Source: Sphingopyxis chilensis
GTDB taxonomy: Bacteria > Pseudomonadota > Alphaproteobacteria > Sphingomonadales > Sphingomonadaceae
Assembly: GCF_035930445.1 (NCBI RefSeq)
Contig: NZ_CP142394.1
Coordinates: 2,699,501 to 2,763,500 of the forward strand
Length of the DNA: 64,000 nucleotides
Direction of reading: 5' to 3'
The position numbers were made by a program, and so were the translations under genes. A model generated the notes under the pieces. That model saw nothing but the letters and a program-made list of their open reading frames with translations, was not told where the DNA came from and did not search any database. Positions within the stretch are counted from its first letter, which is position 1. Every line of letters starts with the position of its first letter. Shown one piece after another: positions 1 through 9,452 of this stretch.

Positions 1-571
1 CATCGACGGACTGGAGCTCGACGGCGTGACCGTCGTCGCGCATTCGATGGGCGGCACCGAGGTCGCGCGTTATTTCGCGCGGCACGGCGGGCGAGGTATC
101 GCGCGCGTGGTGCTTGTCGGCACGATCACGCCCTGCCTGATGAAGCGCGCCGACAATCCCGGCGGCGTCGATCCGGTGACGCTCGCCGCGGGGGCCGACC
201 TGCTCGCGCGCGATTTCCCGGCATGGATCGCCGCCAACACCAAGCCCTTCTTCACGCCCGAGACCTCGGCAGCGATGGTGACATGGGGTCAGGCGATGAT
301 GATGTCGACCTCGCTGCTGGCGGCGGCGCAGCTGGCGCAGGCGAATTTCGCTACCGATTTCCGAGCCGATGTGCGGCGGATCGACGTTCCGGCGCTGATC
401 ATTCACGGCGACCGCGATGCCTCGGCGCCCTTGGCGCTGACGGCCAGGGCGACCGCGGCCCTGATTCCGCAGGCGACGCTCAGCCTCTATGACCAAGCGC
501 CTCACGGGCTGCCGCTGACGCATGTCGAGCGGCTGAACGCCGATCTGCTCGCCTTTCTCGCGAGCGCCTGA
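1..571 (+). CDS. Alpha/beta hydrolase, 5' end cut off by window edge
   Basis: The reading frame is already open at base 2, so the true start lies outside the window and only the last ~189 residues are seen. The nucleophile elbow AHSMGG sits right after a hydrophobic strand, the acid is probably the Asp in HGDRDAS, and the catalytic His is in the APHGLPLTH tail. This triad order is typical of the non-haem chloroperoxidase/esterase branch of the alpha/beta hydrolase fold. The substrate cannot be told from sequence. It ends about 130 bases before the SMR exporter gene on the same strand. Confidence 0.85.
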   Translation, partial: IDGLELDGVTVVAHSMGGTEVARYFARHGGRGIARVVLVGTITPCLMKRADNPGGVDPVTLAAGADLLARDFPAWIAANTKPFFTPETSAAMVTWGQAMMMSTSLLAAAQLAQANFATDFRADVRRIDVPALIIHGDRDASAPLALTARATAALIPQATLSLYDQAPHGLPLTHVERLNADLLAFLASA

Positions 572-589
572 GGCGCTTGCCATCGCGCC

Positions 590-695
590 GACATCGACCT
601 AGGAGCGCCGCCACGACACTCCCAAGTCGATGCGCGCAGCCTCTTTCGGGTTTCCGGCTGCGCCCATTCCTTCGAGCCCGGAAATTCGAAGGAAA
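590..695 (+). promoter_or_regulatory. Structured 5' leader of the SMR exporter gene, candidate riboswitch
   Basis: Three consecutive hairpins can be drawn. P1 pairs catcgac (592-598) with gtcgatg (626-632) and has an inner ggag/ctcc helix (602-605/619-622). P2 pairs gcgcagcc (634-641) with ggctgcgc (656-663). P3 pairs ccttcga (669-675) with tcgaagg (686-692) and so covers the gaagga ribosome binding site. In addition tttccgg (651-657) is complementary to ccggaaa (678-684), giving an alternative pairing between P2 and the P3 loop. This looks like translational switching. Gdx/SugE genes are often under guanidine riboswitches, but I could not match the conserved cores of guanidine classes I-III here. 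Confidence 0.5.
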
Positions 696-701
696 TCAAA
701 A

Positions 702-1022
702 ATGGGGTGGCTCATCCTCGCAATCGCCGTCTTCACCGAAATCGTCTGGGCACTCAGCCTGAAATGGGCCGCAACGGCCGGGTCGTGGCAGGCGTCGCTC
801 GTTCCGGTTTCGCTCAGTTTCCTGAACATGGCGCTGCTCGCCTTCGCGATGCGCGAAATATCCGCGGGAACGGCCTATGCGATCTGGACCGGGCTCGGCG
901 CCATCGGCGTGATCATCGGCGGCATCATCCTGTTCGGCGAGAAGGTGAGCGCCGTGCAACTTGGCTTCATGGCGCTGATCGTCGTGGGCGTCGCCGGGAC
1001 GAAGCTCTTCGCCCCCGCCTGA
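702..1022 (+). CDS. sugE: SMR-family exporter, Gdx/SugE subtype (guanidinium exporter)
   Basis: A 106-residue protein with four membrane helices, the usual SMR length. The conserved membrane Glu lies in TEIVWALSLK, and the Trp after it plus TAYAIWTGLGAIG match the SugE/Gdx branch rather than EmrE-type multidrug SMRs. Gdx proteins are dual-topology dimers in the inner membrane that exchange protons for guanidinium. The start at 702 is chosen because the SMR fold begins there and a gaagga site lies 8 bases upstream; an in-frame ATG at 630 would add 24 unrelated residues inside the structured leader. Confidence 0.85.
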   Translation: MGWLILAIAVFTEIVWALSLKWAATAGSWQASLVPVSLSFLNMALLAFAMREISAGTAYAIWTGLGAIGVIIGGIILFGEKVSAVQLGFMALIVVGVAGTKLFAPA

Positions 1023-1031
1023 CGGACACGC

Positions 1032-3632
1032 TCAACCGAGCAGGCTCTTCGACGCCTGCTCCATTACGTCGCGCGATAGCCCGGACTGCGCAAGGACGCG
1101 CTCCAGTTCGGCCTTCATCAGCGCCTGCCGGCCCTCGTCGAACCGCTTCCAGCGGCCGAGCGGCGGGATCATCTTCGCCGCGGTTTGCGGATTCTTTGGA
1201 TCGAGCGCGATGACGAGGTCGGCGATCAGCCGGTAGCCCGCGCCGTCGGCCCGGTGGAACGCCGCCTGATTGCCCGTGAGCGCACCATAGAGCGAACGCA
1301 CGCGATTGGGATTGGTCAACGTAAAGTCGGGATGCAGCGCAAGCTCCTTCACCGCGTCGACCGTGTCGGGACGCAGCGACCATGCCTGCACCTGGAACCA
1401 TTTGTCGAGCACCAGCGGGTTGTCGCGATAGCGCTGATAGAAAATGTCGAGCGCCGCCACGCGCTCTTCGCTGTCGCCATGCGCCAGCGTCGCGAGCGCG
1501 GCCTGCCGTTCGGTCATCCCGTCGGCATCGGAGAAGACGCGAAACGCCAGCGCGGCGGCATCATCAAAACCTGCCGCCGCAAGATAAGCGAGCGCGACGC
1601 CGCGCAGACGTCGCGCGCCCTTCGCCCCGGGCGACAGGTCCGTCGCCGGCGGAGCACCGCCGGAGAGGATCGCACGCCACTCCCCTTCCAGCGCGGCGCC
1701 GATCGCGGCTTGCAATGCCAGTCGATCACGGCGGATCGCATCGGGGTCGACCGTCACCATCTGATCGCCGATAAAGGCTTCGCTGGGAAGCAGCACCGCC
1801 TCCGCAACGAAAGCAGGATCGCCGGTGCGGCCCGCCAGTGTCTGCGCCACGGCGTCGATCACCGCGTTGCGGCCGCCGCCCTTCCCCGACACCGCGGCGA
1901 CGAGTGCGTCAAGCATCAACTGCTGCAACGCCTCATAGCGGGCGAACGGATCGTCGTCATTCGCGGCGAGCCAGGCAAGTTCGCCTTCTTCGCGCGCGAA
2001 ATCGACGATCACTGGCGCCGAAAAACCGCGGTTGATCGAAAGCATCGGCCGGCTGGTATACCGACCGAGCGGCACCGCCATTTCGGCGCGGTCGAGCAGC
2101 AAGAGCTGCTCGCCCTCTTCGCCTTGGCCGCCGTCCGGATCATAGGCCTTGATGCGCAGCGGGATCAGCACCGGTGCCTTATCGGGCTGTCCCGGCGTCG
2201 GCGGCACAGCCTGCGCCAGATGGAGCATATAATCGCCGGTCGCCGCATCGGTGTCGATCCGCGCGGCAATCCGCGGCGTGCCCGCCTGCCCATACCACAG
2301 GCGAAACTGACCGAGATCGACTTGCGCGCCATCCTCGATCGCGCGCACAAAATCCTCGCACGTCGCCGCTTCGCCGTCGTGGCGTTCGAAATAAAGGTCG
2401 GTGCCCTTTCGGAACCGCTCCGGCCCCACCATCGTCGCCATCATCCGGATGATCTCGGCGCCCTTGTTATAGACAGTGGCGGTATAGAAGTTCGAGATTT
2501 CCTGATAGCTATCGGGGCGGATCGGGTGCGCGAGCGGCCCCGCATCCTCGGGAAATTGCGCGGCGCGAAGCAAGCGGACATCCTCGATCCGCTTGACCGC
2601 GAGCGAGCCCATGTCGGCCGAGAAATTCTGGTCGCGAAAGACGGTGAAGCCCTCTTTCAGGCTCAATTGGAACCAGTCGCGGCAGGTAACGCGGTTGCCC
2701 GACCAGTTGTGAAAATATTCGTGCGCGACAACGCCTTCGACGCCGTCATAATCGAGGTCGGTCGCGGTATCGGGATCGGCGAGGATGTAACGGGTGTTGA
2801 AGATGTTCAGCCCCTTGTTCTCCATCGCCCCCATGTTGAAATCGCCGACCGCGACGATGTTGAACAGGTCGAGGTCATATTCGCGGCCATAGACCTCCTC
2901 GTCCCATTTCATGCTGTTCCTGAGTGCGTCCATCGCGTGCCCGGTGCGCCCCTCGTCGCCCGCGCGCACCCAGATGCCGAGTTCGACTTTTCGCCCCGAC
3001 ATGGTCCTGAAGCTGTCGCGGTTGACGACAAGATCGCCCGCGACGAGCGCGAAGAGGTAGGAGGGTTTCGGCCATGGATCTTCCCACAAAGCCCAGTGCG
3101 TGCCGCCTTCCCCGTCACCCCGATCGACGCAATTGCCGTTCGAAAGCAGAATCGGGAAGGCCGCCTTGTCGCCCTCCATGCGAACCTTGTAGCGGCTGAG
3201 CACATCGGGCCGGTCGGGGTGGAAGGTGATGCGGCGAAAGCCCTCCGCCTCGCACTGGGTGCAAAGCATGCCGTTGGAGGCATAGAGCCCCATCAGCTGC
3301 GTATTGGCGGCCGGGTTGATGACGGTCTCGATTTCGACCATCGCTTCGGGCCGGTCGCCCAGATCGATCACGAGATCGGGCCCATCCATCCGCCAATCAT
3401 TCCATCCCTCGCCATCGACGCGCACCGCCGCAGCGGTCAGCCCGTCACCGCGCAGCACCAGCGGCGCCGGCGCATCGACATGGCGCACGACGGACAGCGT
3501 CGACGCCACCCTCGTTTCATCGAGCCCCAGCGCAAAATCGAGCATGATGTCGGGAACCTGCCATTCGGGCGGGCGATAGTCGCCGCGGTGGATCGTGGCA
3601 GGAATGGCGGGCGTGGAGGAAGCATCGGTCAT
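1032..3632 (-). CDS. pepN: Aminopeptidase N (M1 family)
   Basis: Zinc metalloaminopeptidase of 866 residues, close to the 870 of the E. coli enzyme, that removes N-terminal residues from peptides in the cytoplasm. The substrate-binding GAMEN motif is at residues 268-272. The zinc motif HEYFH is at 304-308 with the third ligand Glu in LSLKEGF downstream. The C-terminal half is the helical domain of the PepN subfamily. It is convergent with the SMR gene (9-base gap) and divergent from the SDR-like gene, with 46 bases between the two starts. Confidence 0.96.
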   Translation of the reverse strand: MTDASSTPAIPATIHRGDYRPPEWQVPDIMLDFALGLDETRVASTLSVVRHVDAPAPLVLRGDGLTAAAVRVDGEGWNDWRMDGPDLVIDLGDRPEAMVEIETVINPAANTQLMGLYASNGMLCTQCEAEGFRRITFHPDRPDVLSRYKVRMEGDKAAFPILLSNGNCVDRGDGEGGTHWALWEDPWPKPSYLFALVAGDLVVNRDSFRTMSGRKVELGIWVRAGDEGRTGHAMDALRNSMKWDEEVYGREYDLDLFNIVAVGDFNMGAMENKGLNIFNTRYILADPDTATDLDYDGVEGVVAHEYFHNWSGNRVTCRDWFQLSLKEGFTVFRDQNFSADMGSLAVKRIEDVRLLRAAQFPEDAGPLAHPIRPDSYQEISNFYTATVYNKGAEIIRMMATMVGPERFRKGTDLYFERHDGEAATCEDFVRAIEDGAQVDLGQFRLWYGQAGTPRIAARIDTDAATGDYMLHLAQAVPPTPGQPDKAPVLIPLRIKAYDPDGGQGEEGEQLLLLDRAEMAVPLGRYTSRPMLSINRGFSAPVIVDFAREEGELAWLAANDDDPFARYEALQQLMLDALVAAVSGKGGGRNAVIDAVAQTLAGRTGDPAFVAEAVLLPSEAFIGDQMVTVDPDAIRRDRLALQAAIGAALEGEWRAILSGGAPPATDLSPGAKGARRLRGVALAYLAAAGFDDAAALAFRVFSDADGMTERQAALATLAHGDSEERVAALDIFYQRYRDNPLVLDKWFQVQAWSLRPDTVDAVKELALHPDFTLTNPNRVRSLYGALTGNQAAFHRADGAGYRLIADLVIALDPKNPQTAAKMIPPLGRWKRFDEGRQALMKAELERVLAQSGLSRDVMEQASKSLLG

Positions 3633-3678
3633 CTGTTCGATCTAGGCATGGCGCCGCCGACGCGCAATAAGGCGCGCG

Positions 3679-4470
3679 ATGGCACAGATGCTGATTTTCG
3701 GAATGGGCTATGCCGCGAGCCACCTCGCTGGGCGCCTCCGCGCGCGCGGCTGGGAGGTGATCGGGACAACGCGGGACGGACGCGGCGGCACGACCGCATT
3801 TGGCGACGCGGCGGCGGTGCTCGCCGCGCTGCGGACATCGACGCATATCCTGTCGTCCGTGCCTCCCGCCGAAGGCGACGATCCGGTCCTCTCGCGCTAT
3901 GGAGATGCCATCGCCATCGCGCCTGCCGCATGGACCGGCTATCTTTCGTCGACCGGCGTCTATGGCGATGCCGGAGGTGCATGGGTCGACGAAAGCGCGC
4001 CGGTCAAGGGCCGTCGGCCCGACCGCAATGCCGCCGATGCGGAATGGCGGGCACTACGCGGCGACGTTCGCGTTTTTCGTCTTCCCGGCATCTATGGCCC
4101 CGGCCGCTCGATTCTCGATCGCATCGCCGAAGGTCGCGCGCATCGCATCGCATCGCCCGACCAGGTCTTCAGCCGCATCCACATCGACGATATCGCCGGC
4201 GGCGTCATCGCGTCCTTCCGTGGGCCTGCAGGGGTATACAATCTCGCCGACGACGAGCCCTGCCACCAGAACCGCCTCGTCGAATGGGGCTGCGCAATGC
4301 TTGGTGCCCCGCTCCCACCGCTGCGATCACTGGACGAAGCCGGCCTGTCACCTGCCGCGCGCGCCTTCTACGCCGAGAACCGCCGCGTCGCGAACGGCAA
4401 GGCAAAGCGCCTGCTCGGCTGGACACCGCGCTATCCCAGCTTTCGCGAGGGGCTGGCGGCAGGCGCCTAG
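3679..4470 (+). CDS. NAD(P)-binding SDR/epimerase-like protein
   Basis: A 263-residue protein with an N-terminal Rossmann fold (LIFGMGYAASHLAGRL, a variant of the GxGxxG loop) and an SSTGVYGD segment where extended SDRs carry the catalytic Ser and nearby Tyr. It resembles the YeeZ-like group of NAD-dependent epimerase/dehydratase-like proteins, whose substrate is unknown. Its stop codon shares the palindrome ctag (4467-4470) with the stop of the convergent DUF445 gene, so the two genes overlap by 4 bases tail to tail. Confidence 0.75.
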   Translation: MAQMLIFGMGYAASHLAGRLRARGWEVIGTTRDGRGGTTAFGDAAAVLAALRTSTHILSSVPPAEGDDPVLSRYGDAIAIAPAAWTGYLSSTGVYGDAGGAWVDESAPVKGRRPDRNAADAEWRALRGDVRVFRLPGIYGPGRSILDRIAEGRAHRIASPDQVFSRIHIDDIAGGVIASFRGPAGVYNLADDEPCHQNRLVEWGCAMLGAPLPPLRSLDEAGLSPAARAFYAENRRVANGKAKRLLGWTPRYPSFREGLAAGA

Positions 4471-5732
4471 ATCAGCACATCGACCGTGTGAATCAGCACG
4501 CCGACCAAGCCGCCGACCAGCGTGCCGTTGATACGGATATATTGAAGGTCATCGCCAACGGCATTCTCCAGCCGGTCGGTGATCGTATTCGCATCCCAGC
4601 CGCGGATCGTGTCGGACACCAGCTTGAGCGCAGTCTCGCCATAGCTGTCGACGATCCCCACGACGGCGCGGCGCGCATAACGATTCAGCGTGCGTTTGAT
4701 CGCGGCATCCTCACCCAGCATCGCGCCGAACTGCGTGACCAGCTCGCCGATCCGGCCGGCGAGCATCGTGTCGGGGTTGCGCGCGGCCTTGAGCAGCGCG
4801 GTGCGGCCCTGTTCCCACAGGCCGTCGAGCCAGCGCTTGACCGCCTTGTTTTCGAGCAGTTCGTCGCGAACCCGCGCGACCTTCGCCTTCACTTCGGGGT
4901 CATGCTGCAGGTCGAGCGCCATCTTGGCGAGCCCTTCCTCGACGCGGATACGCAGCGGGTGCGTCTCGTCGACCGCCATTTCGCTCAAAAGCTTCGACAG
5001 TCCGGCGACGATGCGGTTGGAAATGCTTTCGTCGAGCCCGGTGAAACGCACGATCGCGTTCGAATTGTCGTGCACCATCTGGTGGATCAGATGCTCGTTG
5101 AGTTCGAGCGTCTTCGATCCCCATTTGACCATCGCGTCGAGCAGCGGCTGGTGCCGCCCCTCGGCAAGCGCCGCCTGCAAGGCCTGTCCGAGCAAGGGGG
5201 CGACGTCGAGTTCGCGCAGGCGATCGGCGATCGCCGACTTCACCATGCCGCCCAGCCGCTGCTGGTCGAGCGCGCCCAAACCGTCGGCGATGATCCGCGA
5301 TGCGCCGAGCCGCAGCCGCCCGCCGCCCTCGCCCGGTTCCGACAGGAACTTGCCGACCGCGCCCGCGACGTCGACCGTTTGCATCTTGCGCGCGATCAGC
5401 CGCGGCAGCAGGAAATTCGTGAGCAGGAAACGCGCGAGCGTGTCGCCGATGCGGTTCTTGTTGCGCGGAACGATTGCGGTGTGCGGGATGGGCAGCCCCA
5501 TCGGATGGCGAAACAGCGCCGTGACCGCGAACCAGTCGGCGAGCCCGCCGACCATCGCCGCCTCGGCGAAGGCGCGGACGAAACCGATCGCGGGATGGAC
5601 ATCCTGATAAGTTTTGGCGCCGACAAAGACGATCGCCATGACGACGAGCATTCCGGTCGCCACGACGCGAATGTTCGAGCCTCTTGCCGGTATGGAAACG
5701 CCAATCGGCCGGGCGGAAACGCTGTCGGTCAT
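4467..5732 (-). CDS. DUF445 family membrane protein
   Basis: About 421 residues. An N-terminal helix (VVATGMLVVMAIVFVGAKTY) is followed by the DUF445 core AMVGGLADWFAVTALFRHP, which identifies the family; a second hydrophobic helix closes the C-terminus (LVGGLVGVLIHTV). The long middle is predicted helical. Function is not established for the family. I place the start at the ATG at 5732; an in-frame GTG at 5789 would add 19 residues with no better ribosome binding site. Confidence 0.8.
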   Translation of the reverse strand: MTDSVSARPIGVSIPARGSNIRVVATGMLVVMAIVFVGAKTYQDVHPAIGFVRAFAEAAMVGGLADWFAVTALFRHPMGLPIPHTAIVPRNKNRIGDTLARFLLTNFLLPRLIARKMQTVDVAGAVGKFLSEPGEGGGRLRLGASRIIADGLGALDQQRLGGMVKSAIADRLRELDVAPLLGQALQAALAEGRHQPLLDAMVKWGSKTLELNEHLIHQMVHDNSNAIVRFTGLDESISNRIVAGLSKLLSEMAVDETHPLRIRVEEGLAKMALDLQHDPEVKAKVARVRDELLENKAVKRWLDGLWEQGRTALLKAARNPDTMLAGRIGELVTQFGAMLGEDAAIKRTLNRYARRAVVGIVDSYGETALKLVSDTIRGWDANTITDRLENAVGDDLQYIRINGTLVGGLVGVLIHTVDVLI

Positions 5733-5805
5733 GCGAACCAAATGGCGAAAGCCGCCAAAGGTTGCAACCGGCGCGACGCGATGCCGCACCGGTCGCTGGT
5801 AATTT

Positions 5806-8800
5806 TCACTCGGCGGGATCGGGCACGGCTTCGCCGTGCGGCTTTCCGTCGTCGCCCTTGCGGTAGGTCAGCAGGTTCGCCGAGAAGAAGCGGCCAAGAC
5901 GCTTTTCGATGCTGTCGGCAAGGCTGAAACCGGCCGGGACGATCAGCAGCGTCAGCAGCGTCGACAGGATCAGCCCGCCGATCACGACCACGCCCATCGG
6001 CGCGCGCCATGCCCCGTCACCCGACAGCGAGATGGCAGTCGGGATCATGCCGGCGACCATCGCGACCGTGGTCATGACGATGGGCTGCGCGCGCTTGCGG
6101 CCCGCATCCATCAGCGCAGCGGTCTTGCCGATGCCCTTGTCCATCTCCTCGATCGCGAAATCGACAAGCAGGATCGAGTTTTTCGCAACGATACCGAGCA
6201 GCATCAGCAAACCGATGAACACGGGCATGGACACTTCCATGCCCGTGATGAGCAGGCCGAGCAGCCCGCCGAGCGGCGCGAGCAGCAAGGACGACATATT
6301 GACGAGCGGCGACAGGAAACGGCGATAGAGCAGCACCAGCGTCGCAAAGACCAGCAGAAGCCCCGACACGACCGCGACCATGAAGTTGGTCATCATCTCC
6401 GCCTGCCATTTGGCATCACCCTGAATGACCTTGCGGATGCCCTGAGGCATATTCTTGATCGAGGGCAGCGCATCGATCTTCTTTTGCGCGTCGCCCGTCA
6501 CCAGCCCCGGCGCAAGATCCGCCCCGATCACGATCCGCCGCGTCTGGTTATAGCGGCGAAGCTCGGTCGGGCCCGCGCCAAAGCCGATCGTCGCGACCGA
6601 TTTCAGCGGCACCGTCGTCCCGCGCGAGGTCGGCACCGGCAGATTCTCGATCGTCGCAAGCGCACGGCGCGAATCTTCGGACAGCAGCACGCGGATCGGG
6701 ATCTGGCGGTCGGAGAGCGAGAATTTAGCGGCATTCTGGTCGATGTCGCCGATCGTCGCGATGCGGATCGTCTGGCTGAGCGCGGCGGTCGTCACGCCGA
6801 GTTCGGCGGCAAGGTCCATGCGCGGATTGACGATGATTTCGGGGCGCGGAATGTCGCCTTCGACCCGCGGCGCACGCAGTTCCTTGAGCCGGCTCATCTC
6901 GTCGACGATCTTGCGCGCATGGCGTTCGAGCGCCACCGGATCGTCGCCGCCGATGATGAAGGTGATGTCACGACCCGAAAAGCCGCCCGACTGGCTCTGG
7001 AACGACACGCGCGCGTCGGGGATCGCCGCCATCTTGGGCTGCAGGCCGCGTTCCCATTCGACGCTGGTGACGGGCCGGTCCTTCTTCAGCGTCAGGAACG
7101 CATTCCCGCCGCCGACATTGACGTCGTAGAAGGCGTTTTCGATCACCGGATCGTCGCGCAGGATCGCGTTGATCTGATCGGCGATCGTCTCGCTCTGCGC
7201 CAGCGTCGATCCCGGCGGCAATTCATAGCGGATCTGGCTGTAATCGCTGTTGGTCGTAGGCTGAAATTGCTGCGGCAGGATCATGAACAGCCCGATGCTC
7301 GACGCAAAGGCGAAGATGCCGATCCCGACGATCCATACGCGATGGTCGAACAGGCGCGCATAGGCGCGCTGAACGATATATTGGCTCCATAGCGCGTAAG
7401 GCCATTCATGCATCCCGAACAGCTTGCCACACAGCCAAGCGAGCAAACCGAAGCCGATTAAAGCTGCCATGATTGCAACCCAAGTCGTCACAGCAGCAGA
7501 AAAGGGCGTCAGCATCCCAACGAGCCAAAGGAGGGCGCAGAGCGCCGCAAAAGCACCGCCGACCCAAGCCAGGATTTTAGTGATCGTTGCTACGGCCGCT
7601 GGGTAAATCCATGCCGTAAGAGCGCCGAACAGGATCAAAGCCAAGCTCGTCAAGAGAAACGCCATGATCGCCGACAGCGGCGTCATCAACAGGAAGTGCA
7701 GCGCCGGGTTGGGCGCATCCTGTCCCGCGGGCACCGGCTGGAAATATTGGAAGGTCAGGGCGATCACGGCAACGCCCGCAATAATAAGGGGCGCGAGGAA
7801 AAAGATCGGCCGCGTGGCAAACGCGTCGTACCGCGCCTTCACCAGCCGCTGCTTCGAACTGTCGAGCGTGAAGGCGAGCAGCCTTTCATAACGGTCGATC
7901 CACGGCCCGTTGGCATGGTCTTGTTCGCCCTGCGCCGACAGGAAATAGGCCGCGATCATCGGCGTGATCATGCGCGCGACGGCGAGGCTCATCAGCACCG
8001 CGAAGACGACGGTCATGCCGAACTGGATGAAGAATTGCCCCGACACGCCGGGCATCAGCGCGACGGGCAGGAACACCGCGACGATCGACATCGTCGTCGC
8101 GACGACCGCCAGCCCGATCTCGTCAGCGGCGTCGATCGATGCCTGATAGGCCGTCTTGCCCATGCGCATGTGCCGGACGATATTCTCGATCTCGACGATC
8201 GCATCGTCGACGAGCACGCCGGCAACAAGGCTCAATGCGAGCAGCGACAGGCCGTTCAGCGAAAAGCCCATCATCTCCATGAACCAGAAGGTCGGGATCG
8301 CCGACAGCGGGATCGCGAGCGCGCTGATCAGCGTCGCACGCCAGTCGCGCAGGAACAGGAAGACGACGACGACGGCGAGCACCGCGCCCTCGATCATCGC
8401 GAGCATCGAGCTGCGATATTGTTCCTTGGTATATTCGGTGCGGGTGAAGAGAATCTTGAAGTCGACCTTGGGGTTGTTCTTCTTGATCTCTTCCAGCTTC
8501 TTCATCGTCTCGTCGTGGATCGTGACGTCCGAAGCACCCTTCGCCTTTTCGATCGAAAAGCTGAGCACCTGACGCCCCGCAATCTTCGCGAGGTTGCGCT
8601 GTTCGGCATAGCCGTCGGTGACCTTGGCGACATCGGCGAGGCGGATCGTGCGGCCATCGCCGATCGAAATGCGCGTCTCGCCCAGCTGGAACGCGCTGCC
8701 GGCGTTGCCGAGCACGCGCACCGCCTGTTCAGAGCCGGCGATTTCGGTGCGTCCGCCAGCGGCGTTGACGTTGACCTGCCGCAGCTGCTGGTTCACCTGG

Positions 8801-9411
8801 CTCGCGGTCAGGCCATAGCTTTGCATGCGCGCGGGATCGAGGATCACGCGGATCTCGCGGTCGACGCCGCCGGAGCGGCCGACCGTCGCCATGCCGGGAA
8901 TCGAAAGCAGGTCCTTGGCGACCGTGTTGTCGACGAACCAGGACAACTGTTCGAGCGTCATGTCGGTCGCTTCGACGGCAAAATAGGTGATCGGGCCGCC
9001 TGCTGCATCGATGCGAACGACCTGCGGCTCGAGGATGCCGTCGGGAAGGTCGCCGCGGATCTGCTGAATCGCCTGATTCACGTCGTTATATGCGCGGTCG
9101 ATCGGGGTGCCGATCGCGAACTGCACCATCGTCCGGCTGCTGCCCTCGCTGACATAGGAGGATAGTTCGTCGACGCCGCTGACCCCGCGCACCGCCGCCT
9201 CGACGCGCTGCGTGACCTGCGTTTCCAATTCGGTCGGCGCCGCGCCGGGTTGCGATACGACGACCTGCACCAGCGGGAATTCGACGTCCGGATTGTCGTT
9301 GACGTCCATCCGGTTGAAGCTGACGAGGCCCGCGAGCAACAGCAGCACGAACAGGACGATCGGCGGCACCGGATTGCGAATGCACCAAGCGGAAATGTTG
9401 CGGAAACTCAT
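5806..9411 (-). CDS. RND efflux permease (HAE1 type) with extra membrane block
   Basis: Inner-membrane proton-driven efflux pump of 1,201 residues; typical HAE1 permeases have 1,020-1,060. The family is clear from the N-terminus (FRNISAWCIRNPVPPIVL), the tandem Asp pair D402-D403 in GVLVDDAIVEIEN of helix 4, and GIVAKNSILLVDFA of helix 10. The excess lies between helix 6 and helix 7: residues about 530-668 add four hydrophobic segments before the usual re-entry at FDHRVWIVGIGIF. DNA coding part of this block (about 7,410-7,620) is visibly less GC-rich than its flanks. Its adaptor gene lies 41 bases upstream, so the two are probably cotranscribed. No outer-membrane channel gene is nearby. Substrate unknown. 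Confidence 0.93.
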   Translation of the reverse strand: MSFRNISAWCIRNPVPPIVLFVLLLLAGLVSFNRMDVNDNPDVEFPLVQVVVSQPGAAPTELETQVTQRVEAAVRGVSGVDELSSYVSEGSSRTMVQFAIGTPIDRAYNDVNQAIQQIRGDLPDGILEPQVVRIDAAGGPITYFAVEATDMTLEQLSWFVDNTVAKDLLSIPGMATVGRSGGVDREIRVILDPARMQSYGLTASQVNQQLRQVNVNAAGGRTEIAGSEQAVRVLGNAGSAFQLGETRISIGDGRTIRLADVAKVTDGYAEQRNLAKIAGRQVLSFSIEKAKGASDVTIHDETMKKLEEIKKNNPKVDFKILFTRTEYTKEQYRSSMLAMIEGAVLAVVVVFLFLRDWRATLISALAIPLSAIPTFWFMEMMGFSLNGLSLLALSLVAGVLVDDAIVEIENIVRHMRMGKTAYQASIDAADEIGLAVVATTMSIVAVFLPVALMPGVSGQFFIQFGMTVVFAVLMSLAVARMITPMIAAYFLSAQGEQDHANGPWIDRYERLLAFTLDSSKQRLVKARYDAFATRPIFFLAPLIIAGVAVIALTFQYFQPVPAGQDAPNPALHFLLMTPLSAIMAFLLTSLALILFGALTAWIYPAAVATITKILAWVGGAFAALCALLWLVGMLTPFSAAVTTWVAIMAALIGFGLLAWLCGKLFGMHEWPYALWSQYIVQRAYARLFDHRVWIVGIGIFAFASSIGLFMILPQQFQPTTNSDYSQIRYELPPGSTLAQSETIADQINAILRDDPVIENAFYDVNVGGGNAFLTLKKDRPVTSVEWERGLQPKMAAIPDARVSFQSQSGGFSGRDITFIIGGDDPVALERHARKIVDEMSRLKELRAPRVEGDIPRPEIIVNPRMDLAAELGVTTAALSQTIRIATIGDIDQNAAKFSLSDRQIPIRVLLSEDSRRALATIENLPVPTSRGTTVPLKSVATIGFGAGPTELRRYNQTRRIVIGADLAPGLVTGDAQKKIDALPSIKNMPQGIRKVIQGDAKWQAEMMTNFMVAVVSGLLLVFATLVLLYRRFLSPLVNMSSLLLAPLGGLLGLLITGMEVSMPVFIGLLMLLGIVAKNSILLVDFAIEEMDKGIGKTAALMDAGRKRAQPIVMTTVAMVAGMIPTAISLSGDGAWRAPMGVVVIGGLILSTLLTLLIVPAGFSLADSIEKRLGRFFSANLLTYRKGDDGKPHGEAVPDPAE

Positions 9412-9452
9412 GACTCAGGCGCCCTTGTGCGAATGCGATGCCGTTGACCGGA

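Noticed and set aside
590..695. Direct assignment of the gdx leader as a guanidine-I (ykkC) riboswitch
   Set aside because: The conserved GGUCCGAGAG and AAAAGCCCGGGAG segments are not present, so I report only a structured leader.
1185..5927. Very long plus-strand open frame across pepN and the DUF445 gene
   Set aside because: It is antisense to clearly recognised genes and rich in Arg/His/Asp in the way typical of mirror frames of GC-rich coding DNA.
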